Assembly: GCA_963995505.1 (NCBI GenBank)
Contig: OZ023196.1
Location: 15,063,106-15,127,105, forward strand
Direction: 5' to 3'
Length of the DNA stretch: 64,000 bases
DNA from: Hypericum androsaemum
Lineage: Eukaryota; Streptophyta; Magnoliopsida; Malpighiales; Hypericaceae
Position numbers and translations under genes: made by a program. Below the pieces are notes generated by a model that was not told the DNA's origin, did no database searches, and saw only the letters and a program-made list of their open reading frames with translations. Shown piece after piece: positions 46,290 through 58,468 of this stretch (position 1 is its first letter; each line of letters opens with the position of its first letter).

Positions 46290-47216
46290 TAGGTTAGAGT
46301 TTTCGTATAAATTAAAATTTCTGTAAATTGATCTTCTCTAAAGTGATAATCTCTCTACATTAATAAAAAATTTCAGTCCCGAGTCCTGATTAGTATTAAA
46401 ATTTAATAACTCCTCTATCGTAATAACTAATACTTTTTTCAGAAAATATTAGTAGAAAATCTCGGTCCCATTTTTTGCATAAAGTGATATTTTTGAATAA
46501 ATACATATATACCTACTTTACAAATTTTTAAAAATATTTTGAGATGGTAGTTTGTGCTAGATTTGTATGTTTGATATCTTTTACATCATCATTCAACTTC
46601 TGAATTGTCTTCAAATGATCATTGTGATCGCTGTCTTATTGTAAAAAAAATATTTTAATTGAGTTTAGCATTTGAATAACAATATAAGCTGAGATTTTAG
46701 GTATCTCGTGACTATCATCATTATCAGCCTAAACTGCAATTTCATTCGATTGATTCAAAGTTGCATCAACAATATCTTGTTCGGTTGGAGTGTAGCAAAT
46801 CTCTTGCTTAGCTGGAAAGTCAAGCAACTGATTAGCATTTGTTGGGTTTTCATAGTGCAAGCTCAGAATTAATTCATTCAGTTCTTTCACATCACCATTC
46901 CTTTCAGAATCTTCTATTGGGACTGTACGAATTCGGCAATGAAGGAAGTACGTTGTTATGCACTGGGGTGTGACATCCAAAGTCCATGATGCCACGACCA
47001 TTTGAACTGCTTCCAAGATACCAATTTTTCAAGGATTATATGTGTTGGAATCCAAACATATTAGTCGGTGGCTATAATTTTTTGATGATTCGAATATAGA
47101 CAAAATATTTTTTTGTAGTAAAAAAACGTAAATCTCTTGTATATAATAACATTTTTAAAGTGATAATTTTTTTCAGTCCCTACAATATCACTTTGGATAA
47201 GTTTTACTATACTATG
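46290..47216 (-). mobile_element. Pogo/Lemi1-type DNA transposon relic
   Basis: The right end on the minus strand (ATAGTAAAACTTATCCAAAG) resembles the CAGTAAAACCTCTATAAATTA ends of plant pogo elements, shortened here. The left end has GGTTAGAGTTTTCGTATAAA in the opposite sense. Both flanks hold internal repeats such as AAAGTGATAAT and TTTCAGTCCC. A transposase C-terminal fragment is inside. The ends are approximate. Confidence 0.6.
46729..47040 (-). pseudogene. Pogo-like transposase C-terminal fragment
   Basis: The frame reads AVQMVVASWTLDVTPQCITT, YFLHCRIRTVPIED and a Glu/Asn-rich end. This pattern (helix, then a FxHCxIR motif and acidic tail) matches the C-terminus of plant pogo/Tigger-like transposases. 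The DDE core and DNA-binding domain are absent, so this is a remnant. Confidence 0.65.
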
Positions 47217-48319
47217 CTATGTGCGTGAATGATTTGCAATTGAATCAAATTTAAAAAACAAGAAAACTTAAGATCGGAAAATTTCTTTCTTTTTTCAATA
47301 ATAAAAATACATTATTAAAATTACCTAATATTTAGACAAACTTATTCGAAAAAAATAATCCCCATATTAAACTAAAATATTCTTAGCATCAGTTATAAGC
47401 TTTTTCTTCAAATTAATATTAAAAGAACCTTGACAAAATACAAATTTTAACATTATAAACCTCTCAATAATATGATTAATATCTCCTTTTTCTAATTTCC
47501 AGCAATATTAAGACACCCAATCCATAACGACGTCGTAGTCTTTCTTCTTGCACCACCAAAGCTCCCGTAGTCTTTCCCCTTAAAAAAAAGCTCCCGTAGT
47601 CTTTCTTCTCTCTCGTCAACGAGAATCGGTTGCTGAATCGAAAAGGTGGAGTCTTTGGGTTCCTTTGCTCCAAATAAATTGTGGGTTTTCTTTTCCGGTT
47701 GGAAAATCGATTTGGGTTTGCGCCTTTTTCGGGTATTAGGGTTTCTTAGTGCTGCGTTGTTTGCGTTCGGTTTCGGTGTTCTTGAGGTGGCTGTAATTTT
47801 GTGCTGCTTTTATAATGGAACATTGGTTTAACCGTGGAGGGTAATTTACGTCTTTACGAGTTAGCTTAGACTTGAGGACAATGCTGCTTCGTGCATAATT
47901 GTTGAAGTATTCGGAGAAGTGCGTATCGATTGTTTTGCAGCGTGGTAGAAACTGTAGAGGGGTTTCGGGTTGATGGCTGCGGAACTAGCGAAGTGATTCG
48001 AAAGTAGCAATGCTTCGCTCTTCCTAGCTGAGGTTTAGGAAGGTAGTCTATCCGGGGCTTATAGGGTTTTAGGAAGAGAGGAGAGAAATGTCTTTTTTTT
48101 TTCTTCCTGGTTGGTTTTCAGTATTTCAAGTGTATCTTAAAGGACTTGCTGTCTCGGAGCTTGTATGGTGGTTGTATTTGCTTGCATTGATGTTGGTCTA
48201 TGTATTCCTGGTTGTATCTTGGTTGCTGTATTTGTTTAGCCTCTTTCAGAAATTGTTGTGCTGGTTCATATTCTAAAGAAAAGCATGTCTTCATGTTGCA
48301 GTTCTCGTACTTTCTCATC
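47217..48319 (+). promoter_or_regulatory. Upstream region of the deubiquitinase gene
   Basis: It should contain the promoter and leader, perhaps with a leader intron. A 19-bp direct repeat with a 10-bp filler sits at 47558-47605. Open frames here lack homology I know. Confidence 0.4.
47558..47605 (+). repeat. 19-bp direct repeat with a 10-bp A-ended filler
   Basis: AAAGCTCCCGTAGTCTTTC occurs at 47558-47576 and 47587-47605. The filler is CCCTTAAAAA. It resembles a very small retroposed tail, but a simple duplication with filler is also possible. Confidence 0.6.
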
Positions 48320-50683
48320 ATGTCGTGGTGTACAATTGAGTCTGATCCAGGTAATGTTCATTACTTGTGGTTTCCTTGTAGCTCATGCCAATGACTTTGG
48401 TACTTCAAATCACTACAATCAGGTGCTACAATTGAGAATCACGATTATGTGAATTGGATTGCCAACTTAAACAAATTTCTCTTGCTGTCATTGTTACTTG
48501 TTGGCCAAAATGCACATTACTACATTGGCGAGATAAGCAGATATCTAGAGGTTCAGTTTTTTGATGGATTGTAGTTCGAAAACAGAGAGAGACAATATGC
48601 ATTTGCAAAGATCCTTCGTGGAGTGCTTGCAGGGCATTGCTAAGCTATTTTTTTTTGGTATTTTTCAGGTGTTTTTACTGAACTCATACAGCAAATGCAA
48701 GTAAAAGGCGCGCAGGTAGCCATCTTTCTCTCTTTTCTTTTTTCTTTTAATTATTATCTCATTAAAGTGAGTTAGTTTCAGTGTTATGATAATCAAAGAA
48801 AAGTTTCCTTGAACTTGATCAGCAACTAACCTGCCATTATATTGAAGCATCACCTGCTTACTCTTGCATCAAATGTGTTTATTTGTGGGGTCCTACCATT
48901 GTGAGATTATTAGAAAAGTCTACCGGTACCACGTTCGCTGAAGTCCAGACTTTCTTACTCCACGTTCTTGTCTCCCCTGTCATATGGAATTGGAATTTTC
49001 TGCCCTTCCATGTTTCCTTTCAATTATAGGAAGAAAAGTGTTTGGAACTTGATGTGGAAAGGTAAACCTTAGTGTTCCTAACATGAAGTAATGTGACTTC
49101 GAAAAACAAAGCATGAAGTAATGCGGCCACAAAGGTCTGCTTTGTGGACCTTCCACTTAGTTTGTAAACCTAGACATTTATACTGAATTTAGCCAATAGC
49201 GCAGCAAAAAAATGAAAGACAGGGTAAAAGAAAAGATGGTCAATGCAGTATATTCCAGTGTCCTGTTATTGTTAAGATGGACCCCATAGTTTTGATTGTG
49301 AGACTTAGAAACAGGAGAGGATAATATTGTGGATAAACATAAGCTAAGATTCTGTGGGCCCAACTTGGTATTTATGTGATTTAATAGGTTTTTGTCTGTG
49401 TCTCGCCTCATTTATGTATAACTGCTTGGCTGGATTTAGCATGCCATTGTAGACCTTTTAGGCTTAGTCATCCATGAAATTGAGGATTAACTTGAGAGTT
49501 GAGGTACTAGGGTGCATCTCTTGGCATACTGCATACAAATGTGATTCCGGTGGCAATGTTTCTTTCCAGGTCGAGGAATTGTACTCATTGGACCTTGATG
49601 CTCTAGATGGTTTGAGGTTTGGTCACTAACTTGCTTCTTTTGTTTCTAGTTGTACTTTTGAAATGACTGTTCTTGCATGCCAGCATCCGAAATTCGTCTG
49701 TTTTGCTTCTCAGGCCTGTATATGGATTAATTTTCCTCTTCAAGTGGCGGCCAGGGGAAAAAGATGATCGGGTTGTGGTCAAGGACCCCAATCCTAATCT
49801 ATTTTTCGCTAGCCAGGTTTGTTGGAAATCAGTTGACATCTCTTGTACTGTATGTCTGCCTACCACCAAGTTCTTTTGAACTCACCATTATCTTCTGTTC
49901 TATCAGGTTATTAATAATGCTTGTGCGACCCAAGCAATTTTGTCGATCCTGATGAACTGTTCTGAGGTTGACATTGGCCCCGAGCTGTCAAAGCTGAAAG
50001 AATTCACCAGGAACTTCCCACCAGATCTGAAGGGTTTGTCTATTAACAATAGTGAAGCAATACGGCAGGCCCACAATAACTTTGCCAGGCCTGAGCCTTT
50101 CATTCCTGACGAGCAGAAGGCTGCGACCAAAGATGATGATGTTTACCATTTTATAAGTTATGTACCTGTTGACGGGGTACTCTACGAACTTGATGGCTTG
50201 AAAGAAGGGCCAATCAGCCTTGGTCCATGCACTGGTGGCTCTGGGGATATGGATTGGCTGCGTGTGGTGCAACCAGTTATCCAGGAACGCATTGAGAGGT
50301 ACTCGAACAGCGAGATCAGGTTCAATCTCATGGCCATCATCAAGAACAGGAAAGACATATTTACTGCTGAGCTCAAGGAACTGCAGAAGAAGAGGGAGCG
50401 TATTCTGCATCAGTTGGCATCTGTACAAGCTGACAGACCGATGGACACTAGCAGCTTCGATGCGCTGAACAAGTCGTTATCTGAAATTAACGCTGGGATC
50501 GAGAGGGCTACGGAGAAGATCATATTGGAGGAGGAGAAGTTCAGAAGGTGGAGAACCGAAAATATCCGTCGGAAGCACAACTACATTCCCTTCCTGTTCA
50601 ATTTTCTCAAGCTTCTAGCCGAAAAGAAGCAGCTGAAGCCCCTTATCGAGAAGGCGAAACAAAACGCTGCCAACTCCAGATGA
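48320..50683 (+). CDS. Ubiquitin C-terminal hydrolase, UCH37/UCHL5 type
   Basis: Cysteine protease that trims ubiquitin, in the family that works with the proteasome. Six exons: 48320-48350, 48669-48715, 49570-49616, 49714-49816 and 49907-50683 are the five clear ones by phase; they total 1005 bases and 334 residues, close to Arabidopsis UCH1/UCH2. All donors are GT and acceptors AG. Start [17 protein letters not shown] is typical. Catalytic residues are present: Gln in FFASQVINNAC, Cys in NACATQAI, His in DDVYHFISY, Asp in [13 protein letters not shown]-terminal helical region ([16 protein letters not shown]) and a basic tail with RRKHNYIPF, the proteasome-docking type, complete it. Exon count is therefore five coding exons; an untranslated one may exist upstream. 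Confidence 0.94.
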
Positions 50684-51055
50684 ATGTTCTAGTTATTTTA
50701 GTGAGTGAATGTAGTTATGTGGTTCACTCTACTGTTTGTTAGGATAGTTGCTTTGGGTTTCAAGGATTTCCTTTGTTGTGCAACTTCCATGCTCTGCCTC
50801 TGATGTTCTCATTTGCATGCTGGCTATTAGCAGTTGGCTTGATGTTCTTGTTCATCAACCGCTGAACTAGTTGCCACGTGGACATTGTTGAATGACGTGG
50901 CATTCCAGATAGTCGGGCAATCAGAGAATGCTGTATCGTTAAATATTTGACTGGTGAGTTTTAAACCACAACGTACTAAAGTCTCAATCGGTCATACTAT
51001 ATGGTATTAAATTGAAAATTTTCTTTTTAATTTTGAATATTCCTCAGGTGTAACA
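50684..51055. other. 3' flank of the deubiquitinase gene
   Basis: It should include the 3' untranslated region. No repeat or other gene is seen before the MULE element. Confidence 0.5.
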
Positions 51056-52589
51056 TAAATAATTGGGATAATTGTCCTAAGGTCTCTGGTGTTTGAGCAA
51101 ATTCTCCTTTTACTCTTTAATGTTTTCAAAATTTTCTCGGTCCTCCTAGTTTAACATAATAGCACTTTTTAATCCTTGACGGATTGAACAGCGGTCAACT
51201 AAATTTTTATTATGACGATTATACTCACCATCTCTCGTCCTTCATCTTCTCTGGCCGTGGAGGGGAAGATTGAATTCAACAATTAAATTCAAATTCAACT
51301 TCAACTTCATCTTCAAATTCAACAATTAAAAACAAAAGAAATTATCTCTCCCGCCTCCTCCGTCGTCCTCTTCTCCTACCCAGATCAAGAATACAAATCG
51401 AATACCACCAAAAAAAGAAAACACAGATAGAAGAAGAACCCCACCCAGATCGACGACCTGCAAGTCCACCGAAGAGATTATCAGTTCCATTTTTCCCAAA
51501 CGAGACAGAGGCCTTCTTGATCTACATCTTCTTCTGCTCCTCGTCGGCAATTCAATTAGTTTTATTTTTTTAGGGTTTTCCCTATTCTTGATTGAAATGT
51601 GAAGGTGGCCTTGATTGATGATACTCGTGATGGGTTTACAAGCAGAGGTTAGGGGACAGAGACGAATTAAACCAACTTCCAATTAGTGTCAGAGTTCGAT
51701 GTTGGTTCAAACGCAAGAACCCAAGAATCAGTTTGGAGCTGTGTTTAGAGAGGACCAATTTGGGGTTTTTGATTCATCGAGGTTGGGGATGACGAATTTT
51801 GGCCGGAAATTAATCATTGGATCCGCGGGACATTGGTCGGAAAAGTTTCAGATGCAAGGTAGGGGATGACAAATTTTTTGTCTTTTATTAGAAGAGTATA
51901 ACTAGGGGTGTGCAATCGGTATATACCGATTCCGAATACCGAATACCGAAAAATACCGAATACCGAATAACCAAAAAACTCAATACCGATCCCGAACCGA
52001 AATTATTTCGGTATCTACCGAATACCGAATTAAAATTTCGGTATTATACCAAAAATTCCGAAAATACTGAATTTTGTAAATAAAAAAAATCCAATGTTAA
52101 ATTTAATTCATCAATACAAACGTAATAAACTCAACCTAATCACAGCATTCAAAGATTGAAATGCGGCTGAGGTTATGAGTTAGGTTTAGTGTTAGAATAT
52201 GATTTTTTTGGGTATATATATACGTGGTAAAATTACGTTATAGTACTTCGGTATTTTTTTCGGTATTCGGTATTATTTCGGTATATACCGAAATTATACC
52301 AAAATTCACCGAATTTCTCAAAAAAGACATACCGAATTATATCCCGAAAACCGAAATACCGATCCCGAAATATCGAATACCAAAAAAATACCGAAAATAC
52401 CGAATACCATTTGCACACCCCTAAGTATAAGTGTCATTTTGTAATTATGTTGACCGACATTAGCTGTGAATCCATCAGAGACTAAAAAATACTATTATAT
52501 CAAATTAGGAGCACCGAGAAATTTTTTTGAAAACAATAAAAAGTAAAAGGGGATTTGCGGGACCTTAGGGCAATTATCCCTAAATAATT
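51056..52589. mobile_element. MULE-type non-autonomous element C with exact 9-bp TSD
   Basis: The body is 51065-52580. TAAATAATT occurs on both sides (51056-51064 and 52581-52589). Inverted ends of about 170 bp start GGGATAATTGTCCTAAGGTC and GGGATAATTGCCCTAAGGTC, and share TCCTTTTACT and TTTTCAAAA-type segments. A hAT MITE (51903-52423) interrupts it; without it the element is about 990 bp. The interior has a minus-strand open frame (51326-51682) I do not recognise. Confidence 0.88.
51895..52431. mobile_element. hAT MITE nested in MULE element C
   Basis: The body is 51903-52423. Ends are TAGGGGTGTGCAATCGG and TAGGGGTGTGCAAATGG (inverted). The flanking 8-mers AGTATAAC and AGTATAAG differ at one base. 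The interior is built of many copies of ATACCGAA and its complement, so most of it can fold on itself. Confidence 0.85.
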
Positions 52590-53311
52590 TTCCCTACACG
52601 GTTGTTGTTTTGAACTCTGATCCGGACAGGCCAAGCAGTAGCTTAATGAAGAGGGGTCAGACATCTAAAACCATGAGAATTCCATTAACTTTTCCGTTTG
52701 TAGGTATTCGGACACCTACTTGTCCGAATAATCTATATTCGAAATCTTTAAACGGTGGCATCCAACAATTATGTAATACTGTTGTCTTTCTCAAACTCAA
52801 AACATCTCGATTAAAATAGAAAAAAACAATGCAACACTAAAATGCTTCGCCCGGATACAATTGCTTCATTAATGCACCAAATGGAACCCCTTCCAAATCA
52901 AAAACCTCGCCATTCCGAGAACTCAAGGGCCTCTCCAAAACAATTAACTGAGTTACCAACACCGAAGCTCTCTGGCTAAGACATGTAAAAATTTCTGCAG
53001 AAAAAGAATCAATCAATATGAGGAAGCTCTGTACAGGTACAAGTCTGCTTCACCTCAAGAAGACTATCTAGTATCAATTTCTTCCTTGGCCTAGTATCAG
53101 CAATGTGTCCCACTTTGTATATCCTGGAAACAATCAAAGCAGCGAAACGGGAAGCGCGGTCAGAAGTGAAAAGTTTAGAACAGCAATGTATGCACAATGA
53201 GATACTGGAAGAAAACAAGAGATCATAGAACTGAAAACTCACCTATGACTTCCCCTACGTTGAAATCGACAAGCTATGCACATGTTGTTTCTGTTCTGCA
53301 GACGATTATGT
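52590..53311. other. 3' flank of the 5-phosphatase gene
   Basis: It probably includes the 3' untranslated region of the minus-strand gene. No clear coding exon is seen. An open frame at 53009-53242 lacks homology I know. Confidence 0.45.
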
Positions 53312-56009
53312 TCACGCCAGAGGTAAATGCTCCACACTGGCAACTTTCATGAAGCGTCTTGATGATTCCGTCTTTGCTGGGGTCTCTGTAACATCCGCAT
53401 CCACCAGGAACGTGGCGCATACAGGCCGGTGGTCGGAGAACCGGGACTCCAAGCGAACGTAAGAGAGTTGCCTTATGCCATTTCCATGCCAAAGTATTCG
53501 GTCACACCTGCAATTCTCAACCGATCAGGGCATGCCGCTGAGCACTTAATCTTAACAAAGAAGGAATAGGCTGTTTCCTACACATACCAAGCTGGAGTTC
53601 TTCTTTTGTTCTTCGTTTCGGCCGTCTCTCCAGCGTAAGTGTCTGAGTTGTAGGAGTATTTGTACGTTGGTGCAAAGTAAATCGTCCCTTCCTTCCATCC
53701 ACAGAAAACTCTCCCTGCCTCCCTCTCAATTTTTAGCTTCAAAACAAGCCAGATAGTTCTACATCAGATTTACAATCACAAGAGTACCAAACATATAATT
53801 TCGGCTGTTGTGATCATACGATATAAACTCAGTCGTCACATCCAAGTTGCAGGTAATTAGTTCGAAAAGTACTTCGGGGAAGAACAAGCATGGTGATGGA
53901 TGCTTTCGGTGCATGTTTCATCCAAATTGCGAGCAGTTATCATTTTCTTTGAGGCGGGAGATGCAATACCTGATCCTTGTTGAAAAGTGTGTCCCAGTCA
54001 TACTTCTCCACTAGCTTACGAGCTTCAAAGTAGCTCAACGCTATCCTGTAGTTCAAGTCCCCAAGCCATATGACCCGACTAGGTCCAGTTCCAAGAGAAG
54101 ATCAGATCCAACGAACATAAGAATATTGAGCATACAAGATGCAATAACTTTTTTCCTAGTCTCGAGTAATAACAAATAGTGACACTTACTCATGATCGAC
54201 AATCCTCTCTGGCACCCAACTTTGAGATAGTCTGCAGATCCTGGGGAATTGTGTGTTCTTAAGTATTTCGACGACGTCCGTGTTTCTCCTGATTTCATCG
54301 CCTTCTTTCTCGCCTGAAGCCAAGTGACTGCATACGAAGCAGAAACTCGTTTGATGGACAGTCATGCTAACAGATATACACCCCTGCAGGCAAAGATAAT
54401 TAATTCCCTTTTCAGAAAAAAAATGTATATTGTTTCTTTAATCAAGCTTCGAGATGAGTCCTGTTTTATTAACTTCACTAGTCATCAACATTACCTTGTT
54501 TCCAAGGCGGCCCATGATCCCACGGCCGGTGCACGAAATTCTCAAGTGACCAACATGTGGTACCAGCTCTTTCTTAACCCAAATTGTGAGAAAGATTCCA
54601 ACCATTTGCTTAGCCATTATAAGGCTGTATTTCACCTGGCTTGGAACTACCGCTGCCGAAATCTCCGAGGATATGTAGCTGCCAAATCCATCTTCGTCCT
54701 CTTCGGAAGAAATGTCGCCTTCATTTACATTTGCTTGTGGGCACCAGAGACAGTGATCCTTCCCATACTTCTTTTGCAGAGAAGGACTGCAATTGCAGGA
54801 CTTGAGCCTCCTGTTGCTCTCGGTCCTGAAATTCTCAGAGAATTTTTTAAGAAAAGGCTTCTGGAAAGGAAGAGAGCCACCGAGGGGAGACAACGACTTC
54901 GACTTTCTCGAAACAGTTCGATGTGATTGGTTCAGAGACTGATTAATTAATAACAGCCATCTTGCTGCTGGCTCATTGTCCTCCACTACCAAAACATTTC
55001 CAGCATTCAAGGGGACAATTTCCTGGAAACTGGGATTAAAAGAAGGAACAAAAGAGTAGGTAACCCGGTCAATAAACATATACCTAAACGAAAGAAGGCA
55101 TAAAGTGAGCACATTAAAACAGCACTATGATCCATAAAGAAACTTCACAACTATGGAACGAACAACCGAATGCACGCGCATACGCTCGAAGAGAAATCAT
55201 ACCCGAGAACATATATGTCTGATGGGTTGTATATCTGCAGAAATTCATCCAAATTAAGGCCATCATGCGGCGAATTCCCACCAACATTCCATGTCGCCAC
55301 AGAAACTCTAGTATCACCAAAGAGAGAGTTTCGGTAAGTAGGGAAGTAAAGGCCCGGGTTTTATATATTGAATTATAAATAAAAAGAACTTGCGAACAAG
55401 AAAGGCAATCACATCGTTTTCATCACTACCTGAAAGACTGAACTTGACCTCGATGCATCGAATCGTTAACGAAGACAGGCAAAAGGGATTGGATTGATGA
55501 ATCCGAAGGCAGCAGCTCTGCATAAGAGATAACCCTCACTCGGTCAGGACCAACCAAACAAGAACTAAAAGAACATAGACTTTGCTTTCCCAAGATGCCA
55601 CTGATAAGTGACAACAAGTATTTATAAGATGAAAGTACAAGCCGGGCCCACAAAAAAACTCCATGATGCTTCCTTTTTCTTTTCTCTTTTTGCATTAGAT
55701 AAAGTCTAAAAGTGAATTTATTCTCAGCAGTTGGGCCAAATTGCCAATCATGCAGGTCTGTCTCTTCCTTGGAGGAACTATCTCACATGGAATTGGCATC
55801 TCAGATAGATTCTTGTCACCCGAAACGCGGAAGAAGGAACCAAAATATCTGCATTTACCTGATGGATTGAAGGATGGCAGCTTCATCGTGGTCCTCCTGT
55901 TTCGGTCCTTGGACGAGAAGATCTTGCGAAGAAAAGACTGAGAACAGAAGCAAGACACACAATCAGAGGAGAAGCCCACGTAAGGCAGATTCTTGTTCAT
56001 CGCCACCAT
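53312..56009 (-). CDS. Inositol polyphosphate 5-phosphatase (plant 5PTase)
   Basis: Phosphatase that removes the 5-phosphate from inositol phosphates or phosphoinositides, shaping calcium and membrane signalling. Eight exons: 56009-55859, 55517-55430, 55307-55203, 55029-54495, 54383-54190, 54078-53970, 53736-53588 and 53507-53312. Phases fit and give 508 residues. Visible: [65 protein letters not shown], catalytic [25 protein letters not shown], and PAWCDRILW with SDHRPV. The first two exons are the weakest part: they fit by splice signals and phase, but the usual W-rich 5PTase N-terminus is not seen. The subtype and substrate cannot be assigned. Confidence 0.9.
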
Positions 56010-57341
56010 CCAAATTATGTGTCATTGGGAGACCAATTCAATTCAACAATAACATAAAGAGAGAGGGAGAGAGAAGCAGAGATATTTAGTGCAGGAAACA
56101 AATAGAAAGACAGATAGAAACCTTCTTGTTCTGTTCTTGATCACACAGAGTCATGTCTGAAACTTCAATGTAGGAGGACTCCAACCAAATCCAATCACAG
56201 TGGGGCCCCAGCCTGCCAAAAAACAGAGAACAAAAATCAGATTATTACAAAGAAAACACAACAAAGAAACCCAACAAAGATTGGAACTTTAGGTACCAGG
56301 AGGCCTAAAAAGGTAGAACTCAAAGAAACCCAGAATCCAATTGGAGATTGTAAAAGAAACCCAGTTGCTAAATAGAATAAATCAATTACCAGGATCAAAG
56401 AGGCAGGGATTCCATGAGAACATGCAAGCCATTAGAGGATTAAATAAGGGTGATTGCCACGTAATATTCTTGGTTACTTGCAACCCAATTGAAGGTTTTT
56501 CTCAAAAAAAATATTTGAAGGTTTTTCTCGAGAAAGTCAACTTCTTTGGAAAATGATAATAATAAACTCAAATTCCCATGCAATTCAAATGCCGGTGAAC
56601 CAATCCAAGGCTAAAGACAGATGGGAAAATTATTGAAAAAAGTACCATTTGAGTCCTGTAGTTTACACTAATTTTGTGATGTGATCCTGAAGTTTAGAAA
56701 CGACTTTTTTAGTAATTGTGGTTTTACGATTTTTGCGTTAGAGGCTCGAGATTCCCGAGCCAAAAATCAGCTCCGAACCTAGTTGTCATATTTGGAGATT
56801 AGAAATGAAACCTTTGACTGTCCCTTTAATTTGGTTGAATATAAGGTATTTTTTATGTTACAGATTCTATTAAACTCGAATTTAAATTAATATTAATATT
56901 TTATACGGTTTCCAAAAAATCGATGAGTTTTTATTTTTTTCCTTTTTCTTAGGGAAGAGAATCGACCGAAAATGTACGTACCAAATCAAGATAGGTTCTA
57001 ATATGGATTATTCAAATGAAGAACTTGTCTTCTTCTTTAACTCAAAAATAAAAAATAACTAGTCTTATTTTTCTCTTTATTCTTCTCAAATAACCCTAGT
57101 TTTTTTAGGTTCTCAAATAACCCAAGTGGGATTTCTTTTCTTTTTCTAGTTATCTTATAGTAAATGGTAGCTCATAACTTGGTTTGACGTTCGAGGGTCA
57201 CTAGTTTATCTAGATTAAGCTGTCAATTTTAAATTTTATAAATATCTTCTCCATAATTAATTGTTCAATAAATATTTATAAAAGGGCTAAAAGCGTGATT
57301 AACCAAAAGATATGTAGTGAAATTATTTAATGTAAGTCTGG
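56010..57341. other. Upstream region of the 5-phosphatase gene
   Basis: Promoter and probable untranslated 5' exon (purine-rich 56050-56090) of the minus-strand gene. From about 56620 a GGGAAAATTATTGAAAAAAG sequence followed by ACCATTTGAGTCCTGTAGTT looks like one end of another long-TIR element, but no second end was found. Confidence 0.4.
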
Positions 57342-57551
57342 TTTTTTTTTGGGAAAAGTCCACATTAGTACCCTGTGATATACCCCAAAATCACTTTAGT
57401 ATCATGTGGTAAAAAATTGACCAATCGAGTCATACTTATTCCAATTAACATCAAAAAGGTCCACGGACAGCTGCCCAGACCTACTGCCCGGCCAACTTGG
57501 CCAGCCACGTCACCAAAATTGAATAACGTGGCGCCACTCTCTCCCTTCTCT

Positions 57552-57587
<36 letters not shown>

Positions 57588-58468
57588 TCTTCTTATTCTT
57601 CTTCTTCTTCGCCATCCAAAACCCAAAAAACTGCCATTCAATTGACAGCAACAACTCCAACAACTTCCATTCACTGGAAGCAGCCTACGAAAAGGCTAAA
57701 GAAAATGGAATCAACATTAAAGGTCTAATAATAACCATCTCGCAGATCCATATTCCAGTCTCCCATCTTTAGGGTTTCCTTGTCCAAAGCTGTGCCCGGT
57801 GGATTTGATGGGTTGAGCACTGAAAGCACCAGATCGGGATGAGCGTCGGGGCACCACAGCTTGGACATGATGAAGATCTCGTCGAGGCCGTCCAAGATCG
57901 GGGCGGTACGAGGGGATGACAATTTGTGATTTTGGGGATTTAGGTTTGCGACTTTGGGGGTTTGGGTTTGCGTTTTTGGATTTTGGATGAAGTCGGAGTT
58001 GTCTAAGGCGAAGGATCTGATGAGCTTCTTCTTAGACGAGCTGTTGCCGTCACCGACGGAGATGAACCCGTCACCGTTGCCGTTGCCATCGCCGACGGAG
58101 ATCTTACCGTCGCCGTTGCCTTGTCGATCAAGAAGAAGACACATTACGGACTCTACCACGTCGTCGTTGATTATAATTTTTCCATTCTATTTTGGTTTTG
58201 AGGAGGAGGAGAAGAAGAAGAAGAAGAAGAAGAAGAAGAAGAAGAAGAAGAGAGGGGAAGAGGGGGGAAAAGAAGAAAGGCCATGTCATCAAATTTTCAT
58301 GACGTGGCAAGTCCAGATGGATGGGCAGGGTCCGGGCAGCTGCCCATGGACCTTTTTGAAGTTAATTGGAATAAGTATGACTCGATTGGTCAGTTTTTTA
58401 CCACAGGGTACTAAAGTGATTTTAGAGTATACCATAAGGTACTAAAGTGGACGTTTCCCTTTTTTTTT
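57342..58468. mobile_element. Pack-MULE-like element B with shared TIRs and 9-T duplication
   Basis: The body is 57351-58459 (1109 bp) between runs of nine or ten T. Its ends match element A (28126): GGGAAAAGTCC, TTAGTACCCTGTG, ATCACTTTAGTA and CCAATCGAGTCATACTTATT, with pyrimidine and (CTT)n runs inside the left end and (GAA)n inside the right. The interior differs entirely from that of A. One part of it (57815-57886) resembles an aldo-keto reductase. Confidence 0.85.
57725..58159 (-). pseudogene. Aldo-keto reductase-like fragment inside element B
   Basis: The 144-codon minus-strand frame contains [20 protein letters not shown] (residues about 93-112), near the [23 protein letters not shown] segment of plant NADPH-dependent aldo-keto reductases. 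The rest, a NGDG/VGDG-rich start and an ETLKMGDWNMD end, is not reductase-like. The catalytic Tyr/Lys/His are missing, so it is a captured piece and not an enzyme. I have no alignment score to support it; the match is from recalled family sequence. Confidence 0.6.
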
